64,000 bases of DNA from Paragordius varius (taxonomy: Eukaryota; Nematomorpha). Positions 25,353 through 37,079 of this stretch are shown piece after piece; positions within the stretch are counted from its first letter, which is position 1; each line of letters begins with the position of its first letter. The notes under the pieces are model-generated. The model searched no databases. It saw only the letters and a list, made by a program, of their open reading frames with translations, and was not told where the DNA came from. Location: NCBI GenBank assembly GCA_964247055.1, contig OZ176057.1, positions 434,001 through 498,000 on the forward strand, read 5' to 3'. The position numbers were made by a program, and so were the translations under genes.

Positions 25353-26739
25353 ATCATTGTTAAATAATATATTTTCTTTATTTATTAACAAATTTTAACT
25401 AAACAATTATTTTAATCAATCAGAAATAAGTATTATTGAATAAAAACATTAAACGGGTTAAGCAGTGCTCATCAAAAAGATTAAGTCCTACCAAAAACAA
25501 TATTTCAAACTTCGCGCACTTTATTATAGCGAAAAAAATTTAACAGCTATTTTGATAATTTACAGATATTTATATTCAAAAGAGATGCATCAAAAAATTT
25601 AATAAAAATATCAATGCCAGAAAAGGACTTTTAGGGGCGCAGGCAACCCGTGGGCCGGGTTTTGTCTACCACTGGGTTAAAGTATTTATACCAAAAAAGA
25701 TATATTAGCTTAAGCAAAATAAATAAATAAATGCATTTTAACATAAATTTGGGATATTGAAATTTTAATCTTCCTTATTCAAAAATAACTTTTTGGGTGT
25801 TTAAAATAAATTTTATAAAAATATTTTGCTTTTAAGCTTTAGTAAGTATTATAATATAATAATATTTATGAAAACAGCATTCGGATGAAACTGATAAATA
25901 TTACTAGCAATGTATTTGCGATTTTTCGATATGATGCAAATATAAATTTAAATTTGAATGACTCCTAAAGCATAATAAATCACATGTATTTTCCATACAG
26001 AACATTTTTTGTGATTTGTGTATATATTTAATATTTGGAGTTCAATTAGCTTATAATTGTTATTGCTGGGCCACCGAAAATCATTTAGGCTTTAATATAA
26101 ACGAAAATTTTTAAAATATATATTTTTTAAAAACAATGTAATTTTATGTGGTATTTGGTTTTGACATGTTTTCATAATGAATTAGGCAAACAAATCTTTT
26201 AATTAAGATCTGAGGTGACATTAAAATCATCATATCGAATGTATAGGTATTTTTCATACCGTTTCCAAGATGTAAAACAATGTCCAACATACGGCGATCT
26301 CAAACATTGTTTACGGCGCACATATTGAAAATCCATAATTTACAATTTTAGCAAAACTAATGCTTCTTAAACAAATTATGAGTAGGTTTATGCATTTGGC
26401 AACGAACTCCGAAAAAACGTTATATTCAGTTTGCATTTTACGTAAAATATAAAATATTTATGAACATCTGTGTTTCAGATGCGACCCATCGGATTTTTGG
26501 GTCGAAAATGCGGCTATTTGTGACCTGTTATAAAATAGCATAATGTCCTTTATGTAGAAAAGTTCTAATCTACGCGATGAATACCTTAAATCCTTTCAAA
26601 TTCATTATATGTTATTTCCGAAATTCTCTATAAAATCTTACTCACAACCAAAAATAATCGCTATTTTTTCTATGTTGGGTTCTCTAAATAAACAAAAATG
26701 TCGAGATGCAACTTTAAATATATAATAAATTGTGACATT
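25353..26739. other. AT-rich spacer, nothing recognised
   Basis: No exons or element ends were recognised. A few moderately GC-rich spots (e.g. 25630-25665 and 26275-26330) are too short to name. Confidence 0.3.
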
Positions 26740-26925
26740 TGCACTTCATGAAGGTCTTTATTCAAGTTGGTCCTTGAACATTTCAAGAGTGTATTAAACT
26801 AAGTTGGTCCTTTAACAATTGAAGATTGTCCTGAACATTTCAAGTTGGTCAATGGACACTTTGGGTTGGTTACCAAGCTGGCACTTGAGAACACTTCAAT
26901 TTGGTGTTCCGACAATTTGTTTTAT
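26740..26925. mobile_element. MITE family C, left part only
   Basis: The end-type sequence TTTGCACTTCATGAAGGTC is followed by repeats of CAAGTTGGTCCTTGAACA, TTTCAAGTTGGTC and similar, then TTCCGACAATTTGTTTTATA as at 11135. The sequence preceding it also matches the flank at 10990-11045, suggesting that the surrounding foldback element was copied too. No right half was found beyond the LTR element that follows. Confidence 0.5.
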
Positions 26926-27093
26926 ATTAAACTTTTTAATCAAATTGTATATCATTCATCTATTATAACATTTTTAACCTAGTTAATATAATTAACCTAA
27001 ATTCAAATCGATATCCTGTTTTAACCATTCAGAAACCGTAGCTCATTTTTAATTACTTAAAAATTATTTTGAATATTTAAAAACACGTGATAT

Positions 27094-27325
27094 GTAGTTG
27101 ATATGAGACAATATTGCATGTTCTTTTTATCTGATATCATATTATTATTTTAATCGCGTTGGCGTTTATGTTCGTGCGTCATTCGTGGAATTCTGACATA
27201 AATATTTGTAGAATAAAAGACAAATTCCTAAAATTGTAAGGCATAATCATGTTTAAATAAAAACTAATAAAAATTAGAAATATCACAATTTAATAATTTG
27301 ATTATAATTCGACAATATATTTTAT
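27094..27325 (+). repeat. 5' LTR of the Ty3/gypsy fossil
   Basis: Shares the GTAGTTGATAT start, the TTTAATCGCG...GGCGTTTATGTT block and the AATTCGACnATATATTTT end with the 3' copy. Limits are approximate by a few bases. Confidence 0.75.
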
Positions 27326-30300
27326 ATTTGGCGACAAGGATGGAGAAAATTTCAATTGAAGGGTACGATGACACTTATGATTTTGCCACCTACACATATG
27401 TCAAAAGGGTTATGATCTCCAAAAATGTTGACTAATGATGATAAAATCAAAATACTGTTTTTGGCTGGAGCTGGTCTTAAAACAATTAATAAGATCGAAA
27501 CAATGATATTTCCAGAAGATATTGATGATGCTTCTTAGTCCATTATTCATGGCATTGGTTTTAAACTTTTCTCACCCGCCAAGTCTGTCTTCGCTGCAAG
27601 GTTTGAGTTTGCTCGTTAGAGAAATGATGGAGAAACTTTCACGGAATTTTCGCAAAGATTAAAGAGTGTGGCGGAAAAGGCTGAATTTCAAACAGAGGTA
27701 AAAGAGAGAATTAGAGACAGTTTTGTGGCTGGATTAAACTTGCAATCATTGGAAGTGGATCTTTATTCACGTTTCCCTGATGCGAAGTGTGATGGGAAGG
27801 TGGTGTCATTAACCACCATTGTCGACATGGCCTTGGCACAGGAACTTGCAATGGACGATATTGCCTCACATGTGTCGTCAATCAGTTCCCTTAAAATTCA
27901 AAAGAATCGGTCGAATTATAATAGTAATTATAATAATAATGAATATAAAAAAGAGAATGGCAATAATAATAAATGGAAACGGAGATGTGGCAAAAATAGT
28001 AAATCTCATATGCCAAACCGCATTCGAAAAAATATGCCACAAATGTAAAAAAAATCATTTTCAGGCAATGTGTCCCCATAAAAAACGTATTATTGATTAT
28101 ATACATGCTAATTGTAATAAATGGGTCACCCAAGCGAACATTTACGCTACGATTAATATCCAAGTTGTCAGTATGGTTTTTGATACTGAAGCTGCTGCTT
28201 CTCTGATTAATAAAAATGTTTGTAAGAGGGTGGGAGCGCCGTTCCTAAAACGTGGCCCCAGATTAACTTCCTACGGAAACAACTCAATCAAACTGTTGGG
28301 AAAACAGTTGTCAATGTAGCAATGGGAAATATTAATAAGAAATTAGAATGTTTTGTGACGGAAGAACTATCTCCGATATTTGGGCTGCCTTGGATCAATG
28401 ATTGTGGTATGATCTTACCGGATAATGTGAAAGTTACACAAATAATATCTAATAATAATGATGATCATAATAATGTATTTAAGCGGTTTCCAAAACTCTT
28501 TAATGGGGAATTTAGTTGTTACAACGGCAATCTTGTTAAATTGTATGTTCGATCAGATGCGATACCAAAAGTCTGCGCTGCACGGCGAATTCCTTTTGGC
28601 ACTACAGAGTAAAATAGATTTGGAAGTGCAGAGACTGATGGACCTGGGGATATGGTCCCGTTGATCATACACAGCACCATGTAGAGTGGGGACTCCACAA
28701 TTAACGTCGTAAATTCTAATGGGGAAATTAGGGTGTGCGCATATTTCCGGATAACAATCAATTCTATGATGGAGAACATATCTGAGATTATATATATTTG
28801 ACATGATGGCGCCTAAATGTGCAGGATCCACATAGTTCTCGACCATTGATTTTAAGGACCCTTGCTTTCAAATTCCGATGGATGAGGAGAGCAAAAAATA
28901 TTTGGTAATTACTACCTTTAATGGGATATTTCTAATTAAATTGTCTACCATTTTAAAGGTTTCCCTCATGCTTTTTCAAAGAATAATGGATGAGGTACTT
29001 AAAGATTTAGTGCCACAATTTGTGGGTAATACAAGATAAACAGATAGAAACCTTAACAAGACCCTAGCAGGGTTGCAAAAATACGGTTTTACGTTTAGGA
29101 AAGATAAAATAAAACATTATCAGAACAATATTACATTCCTGAATTTTGAACTATCAAAAGGAATTCGTCTTGGACAAAATAAAATTGACGCCATTACGAA
29201 ATGTGCGACACCTACCAATAAAACTGAGTTAAGATCGTTTTTGGGATTGCTTAATTTCTATAAACGGTTTATTCGTGGCTTAAATGTCAAAGTTAGCAAT
29301 CTACAAGCACTCACAGGATCCAAAAAGAATGGAGATGGTCACAAGAACTTTGAAATGAATTCAAGCGAAAAAACTTAATATCAAGAGAATCTTTACTTGT
29401 CACTCAAAACATAAATAATAAAACAATAATACAAGTGGATGCGTCTACAAAAGGCTTTGGAGCTGTACTTCTGCAAATGGAGAATGAGAGAATGGTACCA
29501 ACGCGTTAAGAAAATGCCAGAAAGGAGAAAAAATTATTTTGTGGGGAATTTAAAACTAAGGCTTTGCTATATAAGAAAATGACAATATTTTTTGCATAAA
29601 AAAACAACCTAAGTTATGTAAACCTTGATTTTTGCAACAAAGGCCTCCGCGTATGATTTTGATATGAAATATATCGCGGGATCGAACGCCGATGTGTTTT
29701 CAAAACTTCCTGAAAAGAGTCAGACAATGATGAATATGTGGCCAAACAAATCCGACAAATCGCATTCGTGGATTTTTTAATTAATACCCAAATAAAAAAA
29801 GATTGTTTGGAGGATAAACTGTTTAAACGATTACGTATGGCATTAAAAATAATGATTGGTCTCCGGAATTATCCGCATTCAAAGCCGTGAGAAATGATCT
29901 CAAATAAGCTGATGGATTTTTTTATGTTAATGATCGGTTATTATCCCAACATCTGCGCCAAAGCGAATTTTGGCTTGGTTTCATGTTGGACATCTGGGGA
30001 TTGTTGCTATAAAAACACAGCGAGATCGTTGGTGTTTTGGCCCGGAATGGATAAGGTCAGTGTTGCCAGAGGAACAGGGCAAATTTGCGGGAATCCGGTA
30101 TATTGGAAGCTCAATTTAGAAATATGGGAAGACTTCATGTAAACATCGCGGGTCACTTGTGTGGTAAATATTGGTTGGTTCTAATTGACGCGTTCTCGAG
30201 ATGGGTGAGATACTTGGCAGTATTACATCTGATGTGATTTTGAAACAATTGGAGAAATGGTTTGCCTCTTATGGCCAAGGATATTATAGTATCTGATGAT

Positions 30301-30862
30301 GTCACTTATTTCAAATCGTTCAATTTTCGAGAAAAGTTGACAAACTGGAACATTAATCATGTGACGTCTGCTCCCTATCATCCAAGAAGTTGGTTTGGTG
30401 GAAAGAGTGATTTACACGTTAAAAAGATTTTCATTCTACGATGATGACTGGCATAAAGAGTCAAGAGGTTTTAAATGTTTTATTGGCCTATCGAAACTCA
30501 TGACATAATGAAATAAAGACGACTCCCGCATCGTTGTTTTTGAAGAGGAACATCTACACACTGTTGAATTGGTTGCAAGATAAAGAAGCGCCGAAAGAAA
30601 GTAGACATCCAATAATGTTAAGAGAGTTCACACACCCTCACAACCAATTTTCATAAAGAATGAAATAAGGAAAGGGGGGCAGCCGGGAACGGTGGAAGTA
30701 AGAACGGATCCATTGTCGTACGAAGTAACGAAGAAGGGAAACAGATGAGGAAACATGCCGATCAACTCAGGTCTGATGGTGAGCAGAGTGAGGCCCCCAG
30801 GCGTTATCAAGAACGAGTCCGCAAACCTTCTAAGCGTTTTTTAGAGGAGGAAGAAGATGATA

Positions 30863-31100
30863 CGTAGTTGATATTACAACATTGCATCATTGTCTTTTTA
30901 TCTTACATCATATTATTATTATTATTTAATCGCGCCTGGCGTTTATGTTTGTGCGTCATTATTCTTGGAGTTCTCATATAAATATTCTTAGAATAAAAAA
31001 CATATTCTTATGACTCACATGCATTTTACTAAAAAGGATAATTATCATGAAATTTTAATAAATTGGCATTATTTGTAATTCGACGATATATTTTTAACTC
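30863..31100 (+). repeat. 3' LTR of the Ty3/gypsy fossil
   Basis: Aligns with the 5' copy along its length with scattered differences. The right limit is approximate because a short TCGACGATATAT duplication lies at the end. Confidence 0.72.
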
Positions 31101-31446
31101 GACGATATATCTTTAATAATAATAAAAATGGCAAGGTTGGAAATTAATATTTTTCGTTGTAATAAGTTTTGACAATACGAAAAGTTAACAAATGATACTC
31201 ATATTCGTGCCAAAAAACTGTGTCTAATTGATATTGACTGCAAATTTTATTTTTGTTTAAAGTCAAATAGATATGCTAAATAATAAAAAAAGTTCATTTT
31301 ATAATCTGAAAATGTCCTTAGGTCACAAATATACGATAAATATTAGGTAAGGTTTTTTTAAGTTGTTGTCAACAAATTCTTTAGCCATTTTTGCTGAATA
31401 ATTTTACATTAAATACTAAAATATTATTTCTATTTCACAACTCAAC

Positions 31447-34400
31447 ATGAGCCTTTCGGGTTTTAAGTCCTATGTGAATTCCTTAACGATAGAACCTGCA
31501 ATGTTTTTCTATACATTTGCTCTTTTTATCTATGTTCCCGCCTTAATTACACTGATTGAAAACAAAGCAACTCAATCGGTTTTTTGCGATTCAAATTTTG
31601 GCGGATCAGATTTTAATACTTCAACTTGTTTGACATCATTCAATAGCTCTCCCAAAATAAAATTAACGACCCCAAATTTATCTACCGTTCAACGGAATGA
31701 AATAAACTTTAAAACAAGGGAATATATATTTTTGTGTGGAGCACTTTTATGGATTCCACCCATTTTCACATCTCTGTTTCTAAGCATCTGGTCTGATACC
31801 GTGTCTCACAAAGGTTTTATACTACAATATCTACCTCACATAGGATCTGTAGTCGGTTCAATGATAAGCTTTTTTACAGCTTATTTCCCTCGAACACGAC
31901 TTATACATGTATTGCTTGGGCCTTTTGTTATGGGCTTAACAGGGACTTATATAATCATTGATTTGTTTGCTTTTACTTACCTAACTTCATCAACAATGAA
32001 AGTCGCAAAATTTCATCAAGCTAAATCACATTTCAGTACATATTCAATCCATATTTGCCACGGTATTGTTGGGCAAATATTTGGTTTGCTAATTTGTGGA
32101 TTAGCTTTAAAAACTGTTCGTCTAGCAGTTGTTTTCTTGATACCGCCTTTGGGATTTTTTGTAGCCGGATTATACACTTACTTCTATTTTCTTCTGAATA
32201 ATAAAGGAATGCCAAAATCAAAAAAGAAAAAATGGAATTTTAGGGCTTTCCTCAAGTATTTGTCCCCTTGGCATCCTGAATATGAAATAACTTCCAATGA
32301 TCGCGTCAGAAAAATTATAGCTATCGTTCTTTGGATTATCTTGATTCATGCAATTTATAACTTTGTTACGGTTGGTAAGTATATGGCAATTGCATATATA
32401 GCATTTAAATGATAAAAAATTATTATTTAAATATAGGCATATTGCTAGTAAATTGGATGGGAATAATAAAAGAACAAGTTATGGAGAAGAACCTAAAACA
32501 AATGGCGATTGGTTTGACTGAGTGTGGTTTTTCAGAGCTCAATATATATATAAACCAGATCCAAACAATCGAGACCGATTAAATAATTAAATTAAGTTTA
32601 ATGGTGAAAAAATCAAGTTTTACAAAGAGTCCAAAAGACATCATTATATTTTTAGATCCTTTTTTGTATAACTTTAGGTTAAAATCAGTGGGGTTAAGCC
32701 CTAAAATTCATTTTTATTGGCAAATAGTTTCAAGATATTTTACTAATGGAAATCCACAGAAAAATACGTTATAGATTCTTTAAGTTTTTTTAATTTAGTA
32801 TGATCTAAACCTATTCAAACCTTTTATAGGTACAATCATAACCTTGATATTATGGACTCGCCGAAAATTTCATTGGAGATTTTTAAATTTCGCTCTCTTA
32901 TTACTTTTATGGAAAGGTGTTGGTTTGATAGCTTTTATTGGATTACCTCTGATTTTGAAGTCGATTAAAAAATTCCAAATATCTCAATACACTTTAACCG
33001 CTATTTGTCTCGCTTCGCAGATACTTGGACTCGTAGCATTTGCATTGGCTAACAAGAGTTTCGTCTTGTACATAGGTATACAATTTGCATCATATTGAAC
33101 ATTGATTTTCCTTAACTTTTAAACTCAAATAGAAATTTAGAAATTAAAATTTTATATTTTTACTTTCATAGGGGCGATTTTAAGCATTCTGGATGTAATG
33201 ACCCCCTACTTACTCAAACACTTGATGGTTGCACATGTCAAAGAAACGAATATTGGTAGATTATAGTTCAATATATATGAAACTCCAATAATTTTTAAAA
33301 AAATAAAATAGCGAAGGGTAATTTATATGTTGTGTCATCCAACAATAAATACGAAAATTAGAAGTATTAAATAAAATGCGCCATACAGTTAATTATTATT
33401 TTCTTAAGTTGACCATACATAAAAAGGGAGTCATTTGAATTAGCAGTTATTATTATAATTGATGTGGAAATGTAAATTAAATAGGATATTTTTGATTGCA
33501 ATCTAAAAAATTAGTATTTATCTAAAAAAATGGTCGGTTATAAAAGCTAATTTATACTGACATTTACAAAAAGATCCTAATCTTTGACTAATTTTTAATG
33601 ATTCCATTCCTAATACATGAATTAAAAGTTATAAAAATGATCACAAAGGAGTGCCCGCGAAAATTTTTGTAAAGAGGCAAAATACTTAAAAATTATCTAA
33701 TTTGCAAAAATATTTTTACAATTAAATATGTAAAATTTATATCATTTTCTTGTACAAGTTCTTGTCTTGATAAAAAATATATTTTATACAGAGTTGGTTA
33801 TTTTTTGTCTCCTATCTTTTTTTATAAATGGACAGGGGCGTACCGAGGGGGGGGCAAGGGGGGTGCATCATGCCCCGGGCGCCGTTATTTAGGGTCGCCT
33901 AAATGATTTTTTAATAATTAAATTTTAATTATGCAAAAATAATAAGAAGTTTCAAATGAGATTTTTCAGCAATATGGGTAATAATCCCTATAATATATAC
34001 TCTATTATTCACACAATTATTACCATTGAATAAATTTAGTATCATATAAATATATATATTTAATAGATTTAAATATATATGACTGTGCTGTCTTATCTAT
34101 GGTGTTTAGGTTACAACGTTTGTATTTTTTTTTACTAAATTGTTTTATTGGCCTTTAAAAAAAGGGGGGGGGGGGGGGGGGCGCCATAAAAGTTTTATGC
34201 CCCGGGCGCCGCAAATGCTCGGTACGCCACTGTAAATGGATTTAAAGCACTATCGGCCCTTATTAAAGTAAAAACATCATAAAGCTTGGCAAAGAAATAA
34301 CTAGCACTATAAATAGGAAAATAAATACTGGTTAAATTGAGTCGCAAATTTTTTAACATTCCCTTAAAAAATAAAATATTTATCAATCCAATGTGAAAAT

Positions 34401-35167
34401 ATATATTTTGATAATACGGCTATCAAGGTCGTTTGTGATGGTCGCCCTTCAAGTCAATCCAAAGTAAAGTAGTTTATTAGTCCCTTGGTAGTTAATTTAA
34501 TTTTATTCGCCCTCAAAATATTGAAAGTTACCTCGGCGACTTATAATACATTTACGTTATCAAAATATATGACTTTATATAGAAATTTTTTGTAGATGTA
34601 ATACAATCTGTTTTATTATAAAAATATATACATATGATATAGGCAAAATTTATGGGCTTTTATGCATATCGATATGTATTTCATCCATATTATCATTGAT
34701 AACGTATTTATACTTACTGGAAAGCGTGGGCCCCAACATAACATTTGCCATTTCAATTATAATACTTGTGGTGGCTTATTTATTATTAAGGTAATTATTG
34801 GTATGATACTTTTTACAAAAAATATAGAAAAAATTTATATCGAACAAAGTAAAAATATAAAGACAAATATTTTTTCAAAAGGCAACCATATTTTTTTAAA
34901 CCTTAATTTTTCTATATACATAAATCCATACTTTGCCATTTCTAACAATGAGCTATTTATATAAATCAAGATTTGAGTATCATTGTCTTTTAGAAAAAAT
35001 ATTTGTCTTAATATTTTTACTTTTTGTCTGTATACTTTAAAATAAAATACTGATTTCAATTGTGTAGATTGACGTCGGCGAAAGAAAATTGTCTGCTTAA
35101 AATACCAATCCTAAAAACAACTCCACCTCCCGAAACATCCCAAACCTCAACAAATTCTACATTTTAA
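31447..35167 (+). CDS. slc46: SLC46-family solute transporter (five exons)
   Basis: A major-facilitator membrane transporter of the SLC46 family (proton-coupled folate transporter and relatives); the substrate cannot be told from sequence. Exons 31447-32374, 32830-33075, 33172-33255, 34643-34790 and 35068-35167 join in phase to 501 residues, a normal family length. The first TM segment follows VNSLTIEPAMFFYTFALF, the family's typical N-terminus. An outer loop (residues 41-85) has two N-glycosylation sequons near N57 and N66. Loop 2-3 has SDTVSHK at about 116-122, the MFS motif A equivalent. A basic central loop (KSKKKKWNF) separates the two halves. The GAILSILDVMTPYLLKHL and NIGKIYGLLCIS segments match the conserved TM10-11 region. 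The Pro/Thr-rich cytoplasmic tail is on the last exon; if intron 4 were retained, a stop at 34792 would give 469 residues. AATAAA lies at about 35234. Intron 3 holds a hAT MITE, and intron 4 is mostly MITE. Confidence 0.9.
33833..34232. mobile_element. hAT-type MITE, 400 bp, in SLC46 intron 3
   Basis: Ends are CAGGGGCGTACCGAG and CTCGGTACGCCACTG, flanked by exact 8-bp duplications TAAATGGA (33825-33832 and 34233-34240). The subterminal GCCCCGGGCGCCG repeats are far more GC-rich than the host. A run of 18 G lies at 34164-34181. Non-coding, so it depends on a hAT transposase in trans; its ends differ from the 3.1-kb hAT at 15803. Confidence 0.92.
34819..35053. mobile_element. MITE family E, copy filling SLC46 intron 4
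   Basis: A diverged copy of the element at 62611-62894: AAAGACAAATATTTTTTC and AAAAGGCAACCATA on the left, inverted GTCTTTTAGAAAAAATATTT and TTTTTGTCTGTATACTTT on the right. It takes up about 235 of the 277 nt of intron 4, ending within about 15 nt of the 3' splice site. Confidence 0.6.
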
Positions 35168-35318
35168 ATACACCATCTCTACAATATTAATTCCAAAATA
35201 TCTCCTGTACAACATAATTTAAACTATTTTCAAAATAAAAATCATTTATATCTATATGTAGGTAATTTCTGCATATCCAGCTATAAATTTATGGTTATAT
35301 ACGCCTTCAATTCCTTCA

Positions 35319-37074
35319 TTATTCAGCATTAATTTTAGCCGGTTTTTTAATTCGAGTTCTTTTGTGCTTCTTGGTGCCGGCTGTATCTCCAGCTGTAGTT
35401 TCTGTGGGAAGTGTGACATAATTTATGGTAAGCAGATTAGGATCTTTATAGGCATATATTTCTTTGTTAGGATCTTCTGTGGTATTATCTTCTGTGGTTG
35501 GGGCAACTGCTTCTGATTGTTTTCGGCGTTTCTTTTTAACTTTCTTAGGTTTATCTGCGCCGTCTGATATAAAGTGTGTTATGGTAAGATAATAATCTAT
35601 AACTTTTAAGGTAAATTATGTGTCAATTAGGTAAAAAATGTAGTATTTTATATTGTTTTTGTATAAAAAAATTATGGATATTAAATTAATGTCAAGCGTT
35701 TGTCAGTATATTCTGCAATTTGACTAATCTGTAAGATAACAAAAATCTTATCATTTAAACATTAACCTTTAAAAGTATGGGCCATTTTAATCCAATAAAA
35801 TTTAAATGGCATGATCAACTTTTAGATTATTAAAATCATATCCATAAAAATTGTAATAGGTATAATATAGTAAATTTGAAATATCAAGGGTATAAAAACC
35901 GTTTATGCATATTATAATCGCCAAGTGTGGTACTTTTAAATAAAATTTATTAATTTTTTGTAAAAGGTCTTTATTCTTTTATTATCTAACGAAAATGGCA
36001 GAAATTTTTAATTAAAACTAAGTCATTCTTTTATAGTTTTTCGTTCTATAGTCGCTGTGACACGCTGAATCTGAATATTAAATTAATCTGCGACATAATT
36101 TTAAATGCAGAAATTTTTATTCTTTAATTAAGTCACACAGATTCGATTCCATTTTTAAAACCCTTGTAATTTGACACCACTCTATTGTATATAAAATTCT
36201 ATAAAAAAATTTAATCATTTTGTTTGATGACCCCATAAAAATATGGAGGGATTTAAAATATAAAACTTAATTAAAAAAATCTACCTGAATTTGCTACGCT
36301 GGATGCCGTTTTATTTTTGGAGCTCTTCATTTTTCGACGTTTTTTCTTTTTTTTGGAACTACTTTCACCCCTTGTCCGCTATTTTATTTATTACAGTATG
36401 CACAATAATAATGTTGTTTGAATCAATTTATAATGGTCAACCGCCAATACAGTAGCGTATGGCTAAAAAAGAACTAATAATTTATTAAACAATTTTCTTC
36501 TATCTTCTTACAACATGAAATTTGCTAATATACCATTTACATTTCAAATTTACCCTTAAACAAATCAAATTCACCCTTGAACAAATCAAATTCACCATAA
36601 AATAAATTATGTGTTTTTTAAAATGAAAAATTACCTTTATTAATATTTAAAAAATATAAAATTTTGTTTAAAATTAATATAATGATGAAAAATAATAATA
36701 TATGTCGTAAAAATATATTTCATATTAATGATGAGTTATTTCCGGAAAACACATAATTTATTAAGGTTTTGAGTTCAAGGGTGAATTTGAATTGTAAATG
36801 GTATATATACAAATACGATTCATATAATACGCTACTGAATACCGATTGGCCGACCAACAATAACGTGTATACTGTATATAAAAGAAAAATATAGTGGAAG
36901 AAAAAAATTTCACAGCAAAAATACTTGAGATTTTTTTGAACCGCCGCCAGATGTGGTCTTTTTAGAGTCTGATGCATTATTTTGTGCACAACATTTACAG
37001 GCAATGAAAGATACAACACATACAGCTAAGATTGCTCCAGCAGTTACAAGCTTAATTATCATAGTATTCCTCAT
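35319..37074 (-). CDS. Small lysine-rich protein with N-terminal hydrophobic segment
   Basis: Three minus-strand exons: 37074-36925, 36378-36285 and 35563-35319, with GT/AG borders and matching phases (0 and 1). They encode 162 residues. Residues 6-25 (IIKLVTAGAILAVCVVSFIA) form a hydrophobic stretch, a signal peptide or single membrane anchor, followed by a CKCC cluster at 26-29. The rest is polar and strongly basic: GGGSKKSQ, a run SSSKKKKKRRKMKSSKNK, KKVKKKRRKQSE, a TTED repeat, then KKHKRTRIKKPAKINAE at the end. No domain is recognised, so no function is offered; a type I/II membrane protein with a basic tail, or a secreted basic peptide precursor, are both possible. It converges on the SLC46 gene with a 150-bp gap between stops. 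Intron 1 contains a family A MITE. A second ATG four codons in is an alternative start. Confidence 0.75.
36529..36805. mobile_element. MITE family A, copy 1 (intron of small basic-protein gene)
   Basis: Ends ATACCATTTAC and GTAAATGGTAT; subterminal CAAATTCACCC units on the left, GGGTGAATTTGAATTG on the right; interior AAATAAATTATGTGTTTT shared by all copies. Non-coding. Confidence 0.8.
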
Positions 37075-37079
37075 TTTGA

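Larger units (their letters stand above)
27094..31100 (+). mobile_element. Ty3/gypsy LTR retrotransposon fossil
   Basis: An old Ty3/gypsy-type retrotransposon in plus orientation. Both LTRs are present (about 27094-27325 and 30863-31100) and look roughly 80% alike by eye, with indels, so the insertion is old. Between them the parts come in the gypsy order: a gag-like region (about 27340-28070), a protease-like region (28100-28320), reverse transcriptase and RNase H (28330-29720) and integrase (29890-30560), with a low-similarity tail before the 3' LTR. The order with integrase after RNase H places it in Ty3/gypsy rather than Ty1/copia. It is clearly broken, with on the order of ten or more breaks, and is treated as a fossil. 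It lies just past a partial family C MITE. Confidence 0.88.

Noticed and set aside
27891-28163. Minus-strand frame over the LTR element, and similar ones to 28846
   Set aside because: Antisense to the gypsy-type coding region; not genes.
34662-34964. 100-codon plus-strand frame in the SLC46 region
   Set aside because: Out of frame with the true exon 34643-34790, which continues the conserved NIGKIYG... segment, and it runs into MITE sequence.
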